A DNA stretch of 64,000 nt from Adiantum capillus-veneris (GCA_014529385.2 CM043963.1:105363912-105427911), one strand, 5' to 3'. Shown: positions 1 to 9,132, counted from the first letter of the stretch. Program-made: numbers and translations. Notes: generated by a model from the sequence alone, not told the origin.

Positions 1-9
1 TTGACCTCA

Positions 10-1075
10 TGTAAGGTGCAGCGGAATGAATGTTTGAACTTTGCTCAAGATGAGTGCTCCGAACTGTGCTCAAGGTTCCTTTTACTTACGGAAGGGAGAG
101 CCTTCCATTCCTTTAGTGAGAGAGTGCAATGGACACAAACAAAGTGAATGGACACTGTGAATGAAAGTGCATGAGACTGAGAGAGAGATAGAGAAGAGAA
201 TACGACACCAAAGACGTTGTAAAACCCTCCTCCGAAGGCCCCACTCTGTATGGCGAGAGCGGTCTACTTATGATTGCACAAATCTCTACAATGCTTGGAC
301 TTGCCAACGATGTCAACGACGATGAGGACGACGACGAGACAGACTGAAATCTGAAAATGCTAATGGCTGAAATCTGCAATTCTTCTATCGCTGAATTCTG
401 ACTCTATGTCGATGACGACGGTACGACGACGATGCGCTGAAAACGCAGATGCTGAAATCTGCGTTTTCCGGGCTGAAAATATAAACCTTGCGGAAACTGA
501 CCGTGCGGCGAGGAACTGCTGCAGGAAGGTGATATCTACGAGGTTGGGGACTTGATTTGCGGTGTCTAAGGGCTGAAAACTGAAAACGCTGAGGTTTCTT
601 GATGTTCCGTCGCAATGAATCTGCAAAACGTTGGGTTATGGTGCAGATGCAAAAACGCTAGGGCTGAAAACCTGCAAATCTGTCATCGGTTGTCGCAATG
701 AAAACCTGCAAATCTGTCACCGGTTGGCTAGCTCTAGTTTGCTTATATACAAACTTAGCAAAATTACCCTACCTACTTTCCAACAAAAGTCACTTAAAAG
801 TAATAAGTGGAAAATGTAAAAAATAGGGAAAATAGGTTAAATGCACTGGAAATTTCCCCTGAAGGATTCTTATGGATTCTGATGGGAATGCTTATGATCA
901 TGCTGTGTGCAACCAGAGGATATGCATCTAATCTAAGTGACTGGACATGCACGGTCTATGAACAGACTCACAAAAGTGCCAGAACACTTGCTAATCTAGA
1001 CTAACTGGACTGACTGAACCCTTGTCGTGTTGTAGCTTGTCCACGGACACATAGGGTTGGATGTGTCATGTGACA
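10..1075 (-). repeat. LTR (3' LTR in element sense) of the LARD-like element
   Basis: This 1066-bp copy matches 3093-4316 along its length, but lacks about 150 bp of the AACGCTAGG-rich stretch present in the other LTR near 3750-3960. It contains an 11-bp perfect stem (440-450 with 457-467, AAAACGCAGAT) that is also kept in the other LTR. Small ORFs here are not supported as genes. Confidence 0.88.
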
Positions 1076-1088
1076 TCCCCTCCTTTTC
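1076..1088 (-). other. Polypurine tract of the LARD-like element
   Basis: On the minus strand the sequence reads AAAAGGAGGGGA directly against the TGTCAC start of the 3' LTR, as expected for a plus-strand priming site. Confidence 0.75.
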
Positions 1089-1099
1089 AAAGTGAGGTA

Positions 1100-2197
1100 C
1101 TAGTACCGAGCTGTATGGCGTCGAGGGAGATCACCAACAATATCCGGAATCCTGGAAGGGACTCTTCGCCGGCCCACTCTCGGGTGTGGGTCGTGCGATA
1201 CTTGAACTTCATAAAGGTCTGCAACGCTTGCTTCTTTGGGCCGCGCCGAAAGGGACACAGTCTTTTGTGGCTCCTTCAATGCTTCAACTTCGTCGAGAGT
1301 CATGCTTCTTTCTTCTTCAAGAATCTCTGAGGCTGAAAATTCCTGAAACCATTTCCAATACAAAACCATGAACATACCTATTCCATGTAAAGTGAGTGGA
1401 AAAAATCTTGTCTCTCTAAAGAATTGTGCATGCAATGTAGATGAACAAAGAGACAGAGTGCCAAACCATTCACCACACACACGCAAACAATGAGATCGAA
1501 TCTTGTCTTGATGATCTAAATCAATCAACTGTGGCAATTCACAACGGAAATGCCCATGCTTGGTGCTCATACTTTCATGTGCTCTTTCTACAAATGTGTC
1601 ATGCCAAGGAAGAGACATGGAATGTGACTTCCTTACATACATACTTTTCAGCTTTTCATGAACAATCCGCATACATTCGTGCTCATTCGTGAGTGAAACG
1701 TGCTCAACGTACAACATGTCATGCCTAGGAAAAGGGATCACATAAAGACGCTGACTAAGATACAGGCAACGATCACGGATGAAACACTCGTACAATGCGT
1801 GCTGACTAATCATACGAACACGTAGTACTTCCTGTGAGGGTTCTTTGGACCGTGACTCGAGAGCCAAGATCGGTTCTTCGAGACCTATCGAATCTTCCTG
1901 TGGGGGTTCTTTGGACCTTGACTCGAAAGCCAAGATCAGTTCTTCGTGATTGATCGAATCTGTAATGAGGTTAGCTTCACTAGAAAAAGTATCAACTAAC
2001 ACAACATCCTTGTGAACAATCACATCATCTTCATGCAAATCATCATGCTTGTGAGAAATCACATCTTGATCATGCAAATCATCATGCTTGTCATTGTCAT
2101 CCAAATCATCATCAGGCAAATCCTGTGTGTCATGCTTCGGAGAAGAAGAGACTAAGAGAGTCTCCTTTTCCTGATTCTGTGCAAACTGGGCCTGCAC
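1100..2197 (-). CDS. 365-aa ORF of unknown family inside the LARD-like element
   Basis: An uninterrupted 365-residue frame fills most of the element interior and ends about 12 bp before the polypurine tract. The N-terminal 70 residues are acidic and repetitive, with an Asp-rich block and three copies of a (K)HDDLH(D/E)-like phrase. A duplicated module follows, built on EEPILALESRSKEP around residues 75-120, then a His/Cys/Arg-rich middle. The basic C-terminus resembles a linker rather than an enzyme. I see no zinc knuckle, protease, RT, RNase H or integrase motif. It may be a gag-like or captured protein. The next ORF upstream (2302-2595) is in a different frame, so the two could be one gag-like gene broken by a frameshift, or two proteins. 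Function is not assigned. Confidence 0.5.
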   Translation of the reverse strand: MQAQFAQNQEKETLLVSSSPKHDTQDLPDDDLDDNDKHDDLHDQDVISHKHDDLHEDDVIVHKDVVLVDTFSSEANLITDSINHEELILAFESRSKEPPQEDSIGLEEPILALESRSKEPSQEVLRVRMISQHALYECFIRDRCLYLSQRLYVIPFPRHDMLYVEHVSLTNEHECMRIVHEKLKSMYVRKSHSMSLPWHDTFVERAHESMSTKHGHFRCELPQLIDLDHQDKIRSHCLRVCGEWFGTLSLCSSTLHAQFFRETRFFPLTLHGIGMFMVLYWKWFQEFSASEILEEERSMTLDEVEALKEPQKTVSLSARPKEASVADLYEVQVSHDPHPRVGRRRVPSRIPDIVGDLPRRHTARY

Positions 2198-2301
2198 AAA
2201 AGAGAAAGTTGCAAAACATCTCTTTCATGTGTCAATCGTTCAATGCTTGTCTTGCTTTGTTCTCGCGATCAAATGTTGCTTGTCTTTCTTTGTTCTCGCA
2301 A

Positions 2302-2595
2302 TCAAATTCTACTTCTCTTTCTTTGTTCTTCCAAGTCGTACTTACTCTCTATGGCTACCATTTCTTCTTCGAAGGCCTTTCTGTCTGCTTCTCTTTCTGC
2401 TTTTCTTTCTTCGCGTTCTTTCTTTCTTTCCATAAACAACTGCTTCAACTCCTCCATAGGAGTTAGTGCAATCCTTGGCGTAGATGGGGAAGGGGGAGGG
2501 TCGAAAAAACCTCCTGGTGGGGAAAATTCTTCTTCGCCTCTCTCATGCTCATCACCTCCAAGCGAAGTATCCATTCCGCTTCGAGTGATGACCAT
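2302..2595 (-). CDS. Short gag-N-terminus-like ORF of the LARD-like element
   Basis: This 97-residue frame starts MVITRSG, a form common at the start of plant LTR-retrotransposon gag proteins. A Pro-rich linker (residues 28-45) follows, then a charged Glu/Lys/Arg helix (residues 48-95) that looks like a coiled coil. It is the first ORF after the primer-binding site, the gag position, roughly 500 nt into the interior. It stops about 105 bp before the longer ORF at 1100-2197, which is in another frame. Family assignment is an inference from position and composition only. Confidence 0.45.
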   Translation of the reverse strand: MVITRSGMDTSLGGDEHERGEEEFSPPGGFFDPPPSPSTPRIALTPMEELKQLFMERKKEREERKAEREADRKAFEEEMVAIESKYDLEEQRKRSRI

Positions 2596-3079
2596 CCACT
2601 GAAGTCGTGGGTTCTTGTGGGTTCTTGTGGTCTTTGGTTCTTAAGTTCAAGAGGAACTTCAGTTCTTGGGGGTCTTAGTTCTTGGGGTTCTTGAGTTCTT
2701 GAGGTTCTTGCGGGTCTTGAGGTTCTTGAGGTTCTTCTTTCGCTTGCAATCTGTGTTAGAGAAGGATCTCCTCTTCACCCAAGTTCTACTCTTTTCTGCA
2801 GGCGCACCCCTTGGCGGCCTTGCGCTCACATTAAGGTTGCTTTTTCCCACCTCACGTCGATTGGTTGGCCGCTAAGTGCACGGTCCCCTCTCAATGAATG
2901 AAAAGAGGCACAAGGGACAGCTGGACAAGCCCTTCTTTCTTGGGTTTCCTATCACTCTTCAAAAACACGATTAGGAATCGACACGCCCAAGTGAACTTGG
3001 GTTCGTGCCACCTCAACAAGCAAAAAAAATTATGTGGTTCTTGTGATTCTTTCCTTGAGTGATACAGAACACCGCCAAA
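2596..3079 (-). other. Untranslated leader of the LARD-like element
   Basis: The stretch between the primer-binding site and the first ORF. It includes a GTTCTTG-rich low-complexity run (about 2605-2745, plus-strand reading) of short imperfect repeats of GTTCTTGAG. No coding potential is convincing. Confidence 0.5.
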
Positions 3080-3092
3080 GCTCTAATACCAA
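3080..3092 (-). other. Primer-binding site, initiator-Met type (LARD-like element)
   Basis: The minus-strand sequence TTGGTATTAGAGC lies directly inside the right LTR and matches the usual plant TGGTATCAGAGC site with one change. It fixes the element's orientation as minus. Confidence 0.8.
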
Positions 3093-4316
3093 TGTAAGGT
3101 GCAGCAGAATGAATGTTTGAACTTTGCTCAAGATGAGTGCTCCGAACTGTGCTCAAGGTTCCTTTAACTTACGGAAGGGAGAGCCTTTCGTTCCTTTAGT
3201 GAGAGTGTGCAATGGACACAAACAAAGTGAATGGACATTGTGAATAGAAGTGCATGAGACTGAGAGATAGATAGAGAAGAGAATACGACACCAAGGACAT
3301 TGTAAAACCCTCCTCCGAAGGCCCCACTCTCTATGGCGAGAGCGGTCTACTTATGATTGCACAAATCTCTACAATGCTTGGACTTGCCGACGATGAGGAC
3401 GACGACAAGACGGACTAAAATCTGAAAATGCTAATGGCTGAAATCTGCAATTCTTCTATCTGTTGAATTATGACTCTATGTTGGTGACGATGTCCATGAC
3501 GACGGTACGACGACGACGAACTGAAAACGCAGATGCTGAAATCTGCGTTTTCCAGGCTGAAAATATAAACCTTGCGGAAACTGACCGTGCGGCGAGGAAC
3601 TGCTGCAGGAAGGTGATATCTACGAGGTTGGGGACTTGATCTGCGGTGTTTAAGGGCTGAAAACTGAAAACGCTGAGGTTTCTTGATGTTCCGTCGCGGT
3701 GAATTTGCAAAACGCTGGGTTATGGTGCAGATGCAAAAACGCTAGGGCTGAAAACCTGCAAATCTGTCGCCGGTTGTCTTGCAAATGCAAAACGCTAGGC
3801 TGATCTGATGTTCTACTGTCGCCGGAATCTGCAAGTGCAAAAACGCTGGCTGATCTGGTCCAAAAACGCTAGGTGGTTGCTGTGAGCAAAAACGCTAGGC
3901 CTCTTGGGTTCTGCTGAGAAATTGTCTGTTCAGCAAGGTGCTCCTGCTGCCTCTTCTGCTAGAAAGTGCTAGCTCTAGTTTGCTTATATACAAACTTAGC
4001 AAAATTGCCCTACCTACTTTCTAACAAAAGTCACTTAAAAATAATAAGTGGAAAATGTCAAAAATAGGGAAAATAGGTTAAATGCACTGGAAAATTTCCC
4101 TAAAGGATTCTAATGGATCCTGATGGGAATGCTTATGATCATGCTGTGTGCAACCAGAGGATATGCATCTAATCTAAGTGACTGGACATGCACGGTCTGC
4201 GAACAAACTCACAAAAGTGCCAGAACACTTGCTAATCTAAACTGACTGGACTGACTGAACCCTTGTCGTGTTGTAGCTTGTCCACGGACACATAGGGTTG
4301 GATGTGTCACGTGACA
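3093..4316 (-). repeat. LTR (5' LTR in element sense) of the LARD-like element
   Basis: A 1224-bp copy of the LTR. It is longer than its partner because of a stretch (about 3750-3960) with several short repeats of AAAAACGCTAGG (near 3731, 3793, 3838, 3863 and 3887). The 11-bp stem seen at 440-467 recurs here near 3524-3551. As the element-sense 5' LTR it should hold the promoter; no clear TATA box was pinned down. Confidence 0.88.
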
Positions 4317-4411
4317 CTCATTACAAAATCCTACCCTTGATGAACAATTTACATTCAAATCAGTATCACAAAACCTACATCAACATGCATGAGAACAATG
4401 GCACGCAAGAA

Positions 4412-4414
<3 letters not shown>

Positions 4415-4476
<62 letters not shown>
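4415..4476. repeat. (CT)n microsatellite
   Basis: An uninterrupted CT run of about 31 units. Apparent Ser-Leu and Arg-Glu ORFs across it are artefacts of the dinucleotide. Confidence 0.98.
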
Positions 4477-4481
<5 letters not shown>

Positions 4482-4556
4482 GCGGGCGCAACTGGACTAC
4501 AGATGCCTCTCTTTGTCTTTCTCTCGCTCGCGTACCCCAATTCCAGATGAGCAAAG

Positions 4557-4558
<2 letters not shown>

Positions 4559-4627
<69 letters not shown>
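4559..4627. repeat. (CT)n microsatellite abutting LINE copy A
   Basis: An uninterrupted CT run of about 34 units that ends where LINE-derived coding sequence begins (codons [14 protein letters not shown] then TAG). Confidence 0.98.
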
Positions 4628-4628
<1 letters not shown>

Positions 4629-4629
<1 letters not shown>

Positions 4630-4673
4630 AAGAAAAGCCACTTAAGGAGGATGCAAGTCCACCCAACAAATAG
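4629..4673 (+). pseudogene. Remnant of the ORF1 C-terminus, LINE copy A
   Basis: About fourteen in-frame codons ([14 protein letters not shown]) run out of the CT tract and end at TAG (4671-4673). The next codons, GGA CAC ATG, are in the same frame as the endonuclease. The arrangement matches the ORF1 TAG GGA junction of copy B at 14391. The rest of ORF1 is missing. Confidence 0.5.
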
Positions 4674-4679
4674 GGACAC

Positions 4680-7600
4680 ATGATCTATGAGACCAACTCA
4701 CGCTTGCGAATAAGCTTTTGGAATTGTAACGGGTATCCATGGAATGCGGGAATTGGCATTGATGAGCTTACCAATGACTCCGATGCGATACTTCTTGTCG
4801 AAACATGGGAGCATGATGCGCAACGAATTCTTGGATTTGACAAATATGATATGCATTCTTTGATGTGGACCAAAAATGCAAAGCAACGAAGAGGCCAAGG
4901 AGGCGTAACATGTATGACCAAAAAGGGTTTGAAAGATGTTTCCATTGTCAAAGAAAATAAGTATAAACGCTACTTATGGCTGAAAATCAGCCCACCAAAT
5001 GGTCAAGTCATGTTTGTGGCCGATTGCTACATTCCTCACTATGACTCCAACTTTTATGCTTGCTTGAATATGGATAGAGATCAGCCCTTTGTTGAACTAG
5101 AGGACGACATTGCTCATTACAAGGATCAAGGTGAAGTCATTGTTTTTGGAGACATGAATGCTCGCACAAATATGCTACAACACGACACACAACAAGTAGA
5201 CATGCCGCATGTCTCAAGAAGAATGGATGACTCATACATGTATAATCGAAGTTCTAATGATGCAAAAGAAGTGGATCACTATGGAAAGTCACTTCTACAT
5301 ATGTGCAATAGTACCGGGATGCTCATTGCAAATGGTGTATCTCTATGGCAAGGCACCAATGACTTTACATGTAGAAAGCACAATGGTGCTAGCGTGATTG
5401 ACTATATGTTGTTCTCGGAAGCCACTCTAGAATGCATACAAAGCTTTACACTTGGTGAATGGAATCCGGAATCGGATCATAGGATGCTATGTATTGACCT
5501 CAAGTGTGGTAAACGGCCCGAGCCTGTAGCCTCCAATCATGATGTGAATCATTTGTACCTACGTCTAGACTTCAAACGAGCACTTATATATGCTGATATG
5601 GTGGACCAAATGTTAAGCATGATAGAGCATCAAGAGAGCCCAACATTAGAATGCAAGTGGAAAGTTTTCAAAGAAGTAATTTTCTCTTGTGCGAAGGAAT
5701 GCTTTTCGGTGAAACACATGTCTTGCAAAAGGTCTAAGAAGGGTAGCACCAAGAAGAAATGGTTTGACATGGAATGTAGTCAAGCCCGAAAACACTTGCT
5801 AAGATTGGATGCAATCAAAGACAAGGAAGTTTACTTGGAATGTTCACACACATACAAAGCACTTGTTCAAAAGAAGAGGAGAAGGTGGGAAGTCGAAAAA
5901 CAACTTGTTTTAACACAAGAGAAAGCACATGCATGTGGCAAGTTTTGGCAAAATCTAAAAGGCAAGCGCGTTGAGAGCTTTGGTGACTTGACTCTTGAGG
6001 ATATGTATATGCATTGTAAGAATCTCTATGAGAAACCCAATGTTGATAAGATGGAGTGTTGTAGCTCCCTTCCGTTTATGTCTCCCTTCTTTACCATTGA
6101 AGATGTATGCCGAGCGCTTGAGAAACTTGCTACTCGTAAGGCAGGTGACCTTCAAGGTGTCAAGGCTGAAATGATTAAATGGACAAGCAAGAAAACACGA
6201 TATTGGATATGCGATATGTTTAACCTTGCACTTCAGTATGGCATGCCTCATGATTCGAGTGCAAATTGGATCAAACCTTTGCACAAAGGAGGAGATGTAA
6301 ACAATGTGAACAACTATCGCACTATAATGGTTGGTTCTTTAATGGCAAAGTTATTTGGATGTATCATGGAGATGAAGATAAGTGAATGGGCTGAAAAGAA
6401 TGGCAAACGTGTACTTGGCCAAGCAGGTTTTCGAAAGCATCATAGCACTATTGATCACCTTGTCACTCTTCGAGTTCTTATGGAAGCGTCTCGATTGAAA
6501 GGAAAAAAGTTGTATTGTTGCTTTGTGGATTTCAAGAAAGCTTTTGACATGGTACCGCGAGGAAATCTTTGGAGACGTATGCAAAGCCTTCAAGTGCCGA
6601 GAGAATTTATGCATGCAGTCTTTCGCATCTACCAAAAAGTGATATGTCGATTACGTATGGGAGATGGAATTTCAAGATTTTTTGCAAGCACTATTGGTGT
6701 CAAACAAGGATGCCCACTTTCCCCATCCCTCTTTGGGCTACTCATTGATGAATTGGAATGCATGGTTCTTGACTTTATGTAGCAAGAAGGCATAGAAGAG
6801 GTTAAGATTGGAAATGCGGTGATCATGCTTTTGCTTTATGCCGATGATGTAGTGCTCTTGGCACATACCTTAGAAGATGCACAAAAGCTTATGAGTGTCT
6901 TGGAACGCTTTTGCCTACATAGCGGGCTGATTGTGAATGGATCCAAAACCAAGGTTATGCTTGTAAAGACCCTCAATGATAAAAATCCATGCATTGTATA
7001 TAACAATGAGAAACTTGAAGTAGTAGATCACTTCAAGTACCTTGGCCTTGAGATTCCATCCAATCATAAATGGAAGGATTGTGCAATGCGTCGCTTGGAA
7101 GCCGGAAAGAGGGCCTATTATGCATTTGAGAACATGTGCAATGCAGGAGAGATCAAGTGTTGGGCTCTCAAAAAGTACCTCTTTGACACATTGGTGACAT
7201 CGGTGCTTCTTTATGGAGTGGAGGTGTGGGGTGGAAGCATCGGGAAGTCTACTTGGAAAGAGTTTGAGAATGTCCAAAAGCGTTTTCTCACCAACTTTCT
7301 CCAAGTCAAGACACAAACACTCTACATGCTCTTACTTCTTGAGTCCGGATTGCTTCCCATTGAGGTCTTGGGCATGCAAAGGGTTGTGGAGTACATGCGT
7401 AAGACACAACGTAGCCCTTTGCATCGACTTCCTAGAATCGCATATGAAGCAAGTCAAATGGTTCAAAAGACATGCAAGAGCAAAATACTAAGTTCGGGGT
7501 GGATGCTTGATATCAAGAAATGGTTTGGAAGATGGGATGCATGTCACTTGGTCAAGGATGCGTCGATGGACTCCCAAGTTAATGAGGCCTTCTTACAACG

Positions 7601-8060
7601 CCAATGTATCACGGCTTGGGAGAAATCCGGAGGTTCTCGCTTCAGCCATTACACCACACACGTTGCCCCAAACTACAAATCTCTCTTCTTCTCGGAACAA
7701 GGTAACCGAACCCATTCCTACATCCTTGAGCCCATCCCGTTGAGTACGATCCGCACCATTGCCTCCATTCGTCTTAGCTCCCATTCTCTACGCTGCGAGA
7801 CAGGACGTTGGGGCACTGGCGAGGAGTGTCATCGACTTTGCACCTTATGCCCTCGTCAAGTGCGAGAGAGTGAGTACCACACACTACTTGAGTGCTCAGC
7901 TTTTGACCACATTAGGTCCTCTTTTCCCCATATATTCAGCCATGATCTCTCCCTACATACCTTCCTCTCCCAACCACGATGTGGACTCTCTATTGCGACG
8001 CTCATTTCAGCCATTTTTGAGCATCGAGAGTCACTTATGAACTCCACTCACACCACGTGA
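4680..8060 (+). pseudogene. LINE ORF2: endonuclease-reverse transcriptase, one internal stop
   Basis: About 1127 codons in one frame, broken only by TAG at 6780-6782. The EN domain (residues about 1-240) shows WNCNG, ETWEH, GDMNART and SDHRM, the expected metal-binding and catalytic sites. The RT domain (about 470-760) shows LHKGGD...NYRTI, GQAGFR, the catalytic FVDFKKAFD, GVKQGCPLSPSLFG and an intact YADD (720-723, after the stop). A C-terminal C-x2-C...H...C cluster (CTLCPRQ...HTLLEC) lies near 7835-7895. The product would nick target DNA and reverse-transcribe its own RNA at the nick. ATG at 4680 lies two codons after the ORF1 stop. The stop falls between RT blocks and would remove YADD, so I read it as an inactivating mutation. 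Otherwise the frame is remarkably whole. Confidence 0.87.
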
Positions 8061-8079
8061 CATGTTCATTTGGTCCCAT

Positions 8080-8095
8080 AGGTCATATTTGACCT
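8080..8095 (+). promoter_or_regulatory. 3'-terminal hairpin of LINE copy A
   Basis: AGGTCA-TATT-TGACCT forms a 6-bp stem with a 4-nt loop, 5 nt before GACGATAAT and the (TATC)n tail. Copy B has the same geometry with compensated bases. In other LINEs such a stem-loop is the RT recognition site on the RNA; that role here is inferred. Confidence 0.6.
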
Positions 8096-8113
8096 CCCAG
8101 GACGATAATAGAA

Positions 8114-8143
8114 CTATCTATCTATCTATCTATCTCTCTCTCT
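8114..8143 (+). repeat. (TATC)n(CT)n tail of LINE copy A
   Basis: About five TATC units pass into CT units at the presumed 3' end of the LINE, in place of a poly(A) tail. Confidence 0.7.
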
Positions 8144-8161
8144 GATCATCTGTGTAGATGC

Positions 8162-8286
8162 CTTGAGAAATGCGTATCTCTCTCTATTAAAAACAAAAAA
8201 AAAACTACTGGAAATTGTCCGCGCCGACGCGAACAGTTTCCAGTAGTTTTTCTTTTAGTTTTTAATAGAGAGATACGCATTTCTTA
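8162..8286. mobile_element. Foldback hairpin element (MITE-like), copy 1
   Basis: Two arms of about 60 bp are near-perfect inverted copies. The outer ends carry GAAATGCGTATCTCTCT, the inner ends CTACTGGAAA(C/T)TGT(C/T)CGCG, with about 6 bp in the centre. There is no coding content. The inner CTACTGGAAAC motif recurs in copies 2 and 3, so this is a small family. It is recalled as resembling CACTA-type ends, but the CAC start is absent and no transposase is present. Confidence 0.75.
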
Positions 8287-8640
8287 AGAGAATACAGATG
8301 GGGGTGGTAGTGTGAGAGCGTGGCAAGGCCTTTCTGATGAGATTGAGACGGAGGTGGGTGAGGGAGAGCTTTGGTTACTGAGGATGAAGCCCAACTCTCT
8401 GACGGTTCGGAGCATTAGGAAGGTGATGTGAGCTAGCAACTTTGAGAAGGTTTGCATGGTACAGTGCAATGTCCAAGCGATATTTCAGGCCTTGGACGAT
8501 ATTGACAGCAGTGGCCTGTGGGAATGTAGACAACGCCTCTTTCACTCGCTTTGCGAGTTCCAACCATGGCTTGGCCTCTGCACAGCTTACGCATGCAAGC
8601 GAGGAAAAGAACAAGGCATCTGCACTAGAGTTGAGACACG
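8287..8640. other. Unassigned spacer between hairpin elements
   Basis: A non-repetitive, moderately GC-rich stretch lying between two copies of the same hairpin family. Both strands have open frames of about 80-110 codons, but these run into the adjacent (GA)n tract and match nothing I recognise. It could be a captured gene fragment. Confidence 0.35.
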
Positions 8641-8645
8641 CGAGC

Positions 8646-8648
<3 letters not shown>

Positions 8649-8680
<32 letters not shown>
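8649..8680. repeat. (GA)n microsatellite
   Basis: A run of 16 AG units just upstream of hairpin copy 2. Confidence 0.95.
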
Positions 8681-8683
<3 letters not shown>

Positions 8684-8688
8684 ATGTT

Positions 8689-8757
8689 TCTCTATTTGAA
8701 AACTCAAAAAAAAAACTATTGGAAACCGTCCGCGCCTAGTTTTCTTTTATAGCGTTA

Positions 8758-8770
<13 letters not shown>
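8689..8770. mobile_element. Foldback hairpin element, collapsed copy 2
   Basis: It contains CTATTGGAAACCGTCCGCGCC, the inner motif of copy 1, followed by a shortened right arm (TAGTTTTCTTTTATAGCG) and then (GA)n. Most of the right arm is deleted. Confidence 0.6.

Positions 8771-8798
<28 letters not shown>
8760..8798. repeat. (GA)n microsatellite
   Basis: A GA run of about 19 units between hairpin copies. Two further GA runs follow at 8851-8876 and 9032-9080. Confidence 0.95.
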
Positions 8799-8799
<1 letters not shown>

Positions 8800-8880
8800 T
8801 TCTCATCTACGGAGTTCAAACGCACGAGCAAGGGAGAGTTCAAACGCGCGAGCGAGAGAGAGAGAGAGAGAGAGAGTTTA

Positions 8881-9028
8881 TGTTTCTCTATTCAAATAAA
8901 AAAAAAGAACCTACTGGAAACAGTCCACGCCAGACCTACTAGAAACAATCCGCGCTGGCGCGGACTGTTTCTAGTAGGTTCTTTTTTATATTCAAACGGG
9001 AACTATTTCTAGTAGATTTTTTTATATT

Positions 9029-9037
<9 letters not shown>
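8881..9037. mobile_element. Foldback hairpin element, compound copy 3
   Basis: Four occurrences of the inner motif (CTACTGGAAAC or CTACTAGAAAC, two on each strand) form overlapping inverted repeats. The best palindrome centres near 8956 at CGCGCTGGCGCGG. The whole is embedded in (GA)n on both sides. It looks like one hairpin copy inserted in, or recombined with, another. Confidence 0.65.
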
Positions 9038-9081
<44 letters not shown>

Positions 9082-9132
9082 GTTTCTCAAGGCATTTGGA
9101 GAGTTTAGAGAGAGAGAGAGAGAGAGAGAGAG
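9032..9132. repeat. (GA)n tracts
   Basis: Two GA runs (9032-9080 and about 9106-9132) are separated by a short unique stretch, CGTTTCTCAAGGCATTTGG. Confidence 0.95.

Larger units (their letters stand above)
10..4316 (-). mobile_element. Complete non-autonomous LTR retrotransposon (LARD-like), minus strand
   Basis: Two long direct repeats (10-1075 and 3093-4316) both begin TGTAAGGTGCAGC and end in GACA, so each has TG...CA ends. They enclose about 2 kb. The orientation is minus: reading that strand, a TTGGTATTAGAGC site (close to the initiator-Met primer site) sits directly inside the right LTR, and a purine-rich AAAAGGAGGGGA sits directly inside the left LTR. A 4-bp CTCA flanks both ends (6-9 and 4317-4320), a likely target duplication. 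No reverse transcriptase, protease or integrase is visible inside, so movement would need enzymes from another element. The interior instead has two minus-strand ORFs of unknown family. Confidence 0.88.
4628..8143 (+). mobile_element. L1-like LINE, copy A, 5'-truncated
   Basis: A non-LTR retrotransposon with an apurinic-type endonuclease followed by reverse transcriptase in one frame, a C-terminal Cys/His motif, a short 3' UTR with a terminal hairpin, and a (TATC)n(CT)n tail. Its 5' end is (CT)n, with only about 15 codons left of a presumed ORF1. It belongs with copy B (13.2-27.1 kb): the EN starts, RT blocks, ORF1/ORF2 junction and 3' end all correspond. Confidence 0.85.

Noticed and set aside
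2605-2745. GTTCTTG-rich run as a coding Pro/Asn-rich protein
   Set aside because: Short low-complexity DNA in the leader of the LARD-like element; open frames differ in composition and none has a domain.
4298-4681. Long Ser-Leu and Arg-Glu repeat ORFs on both strands here and at every other CT/GA tract
   Set aside because: They are translations of dinucleotide repeats in whichever frame lacks stops; no start context or domain supports them.
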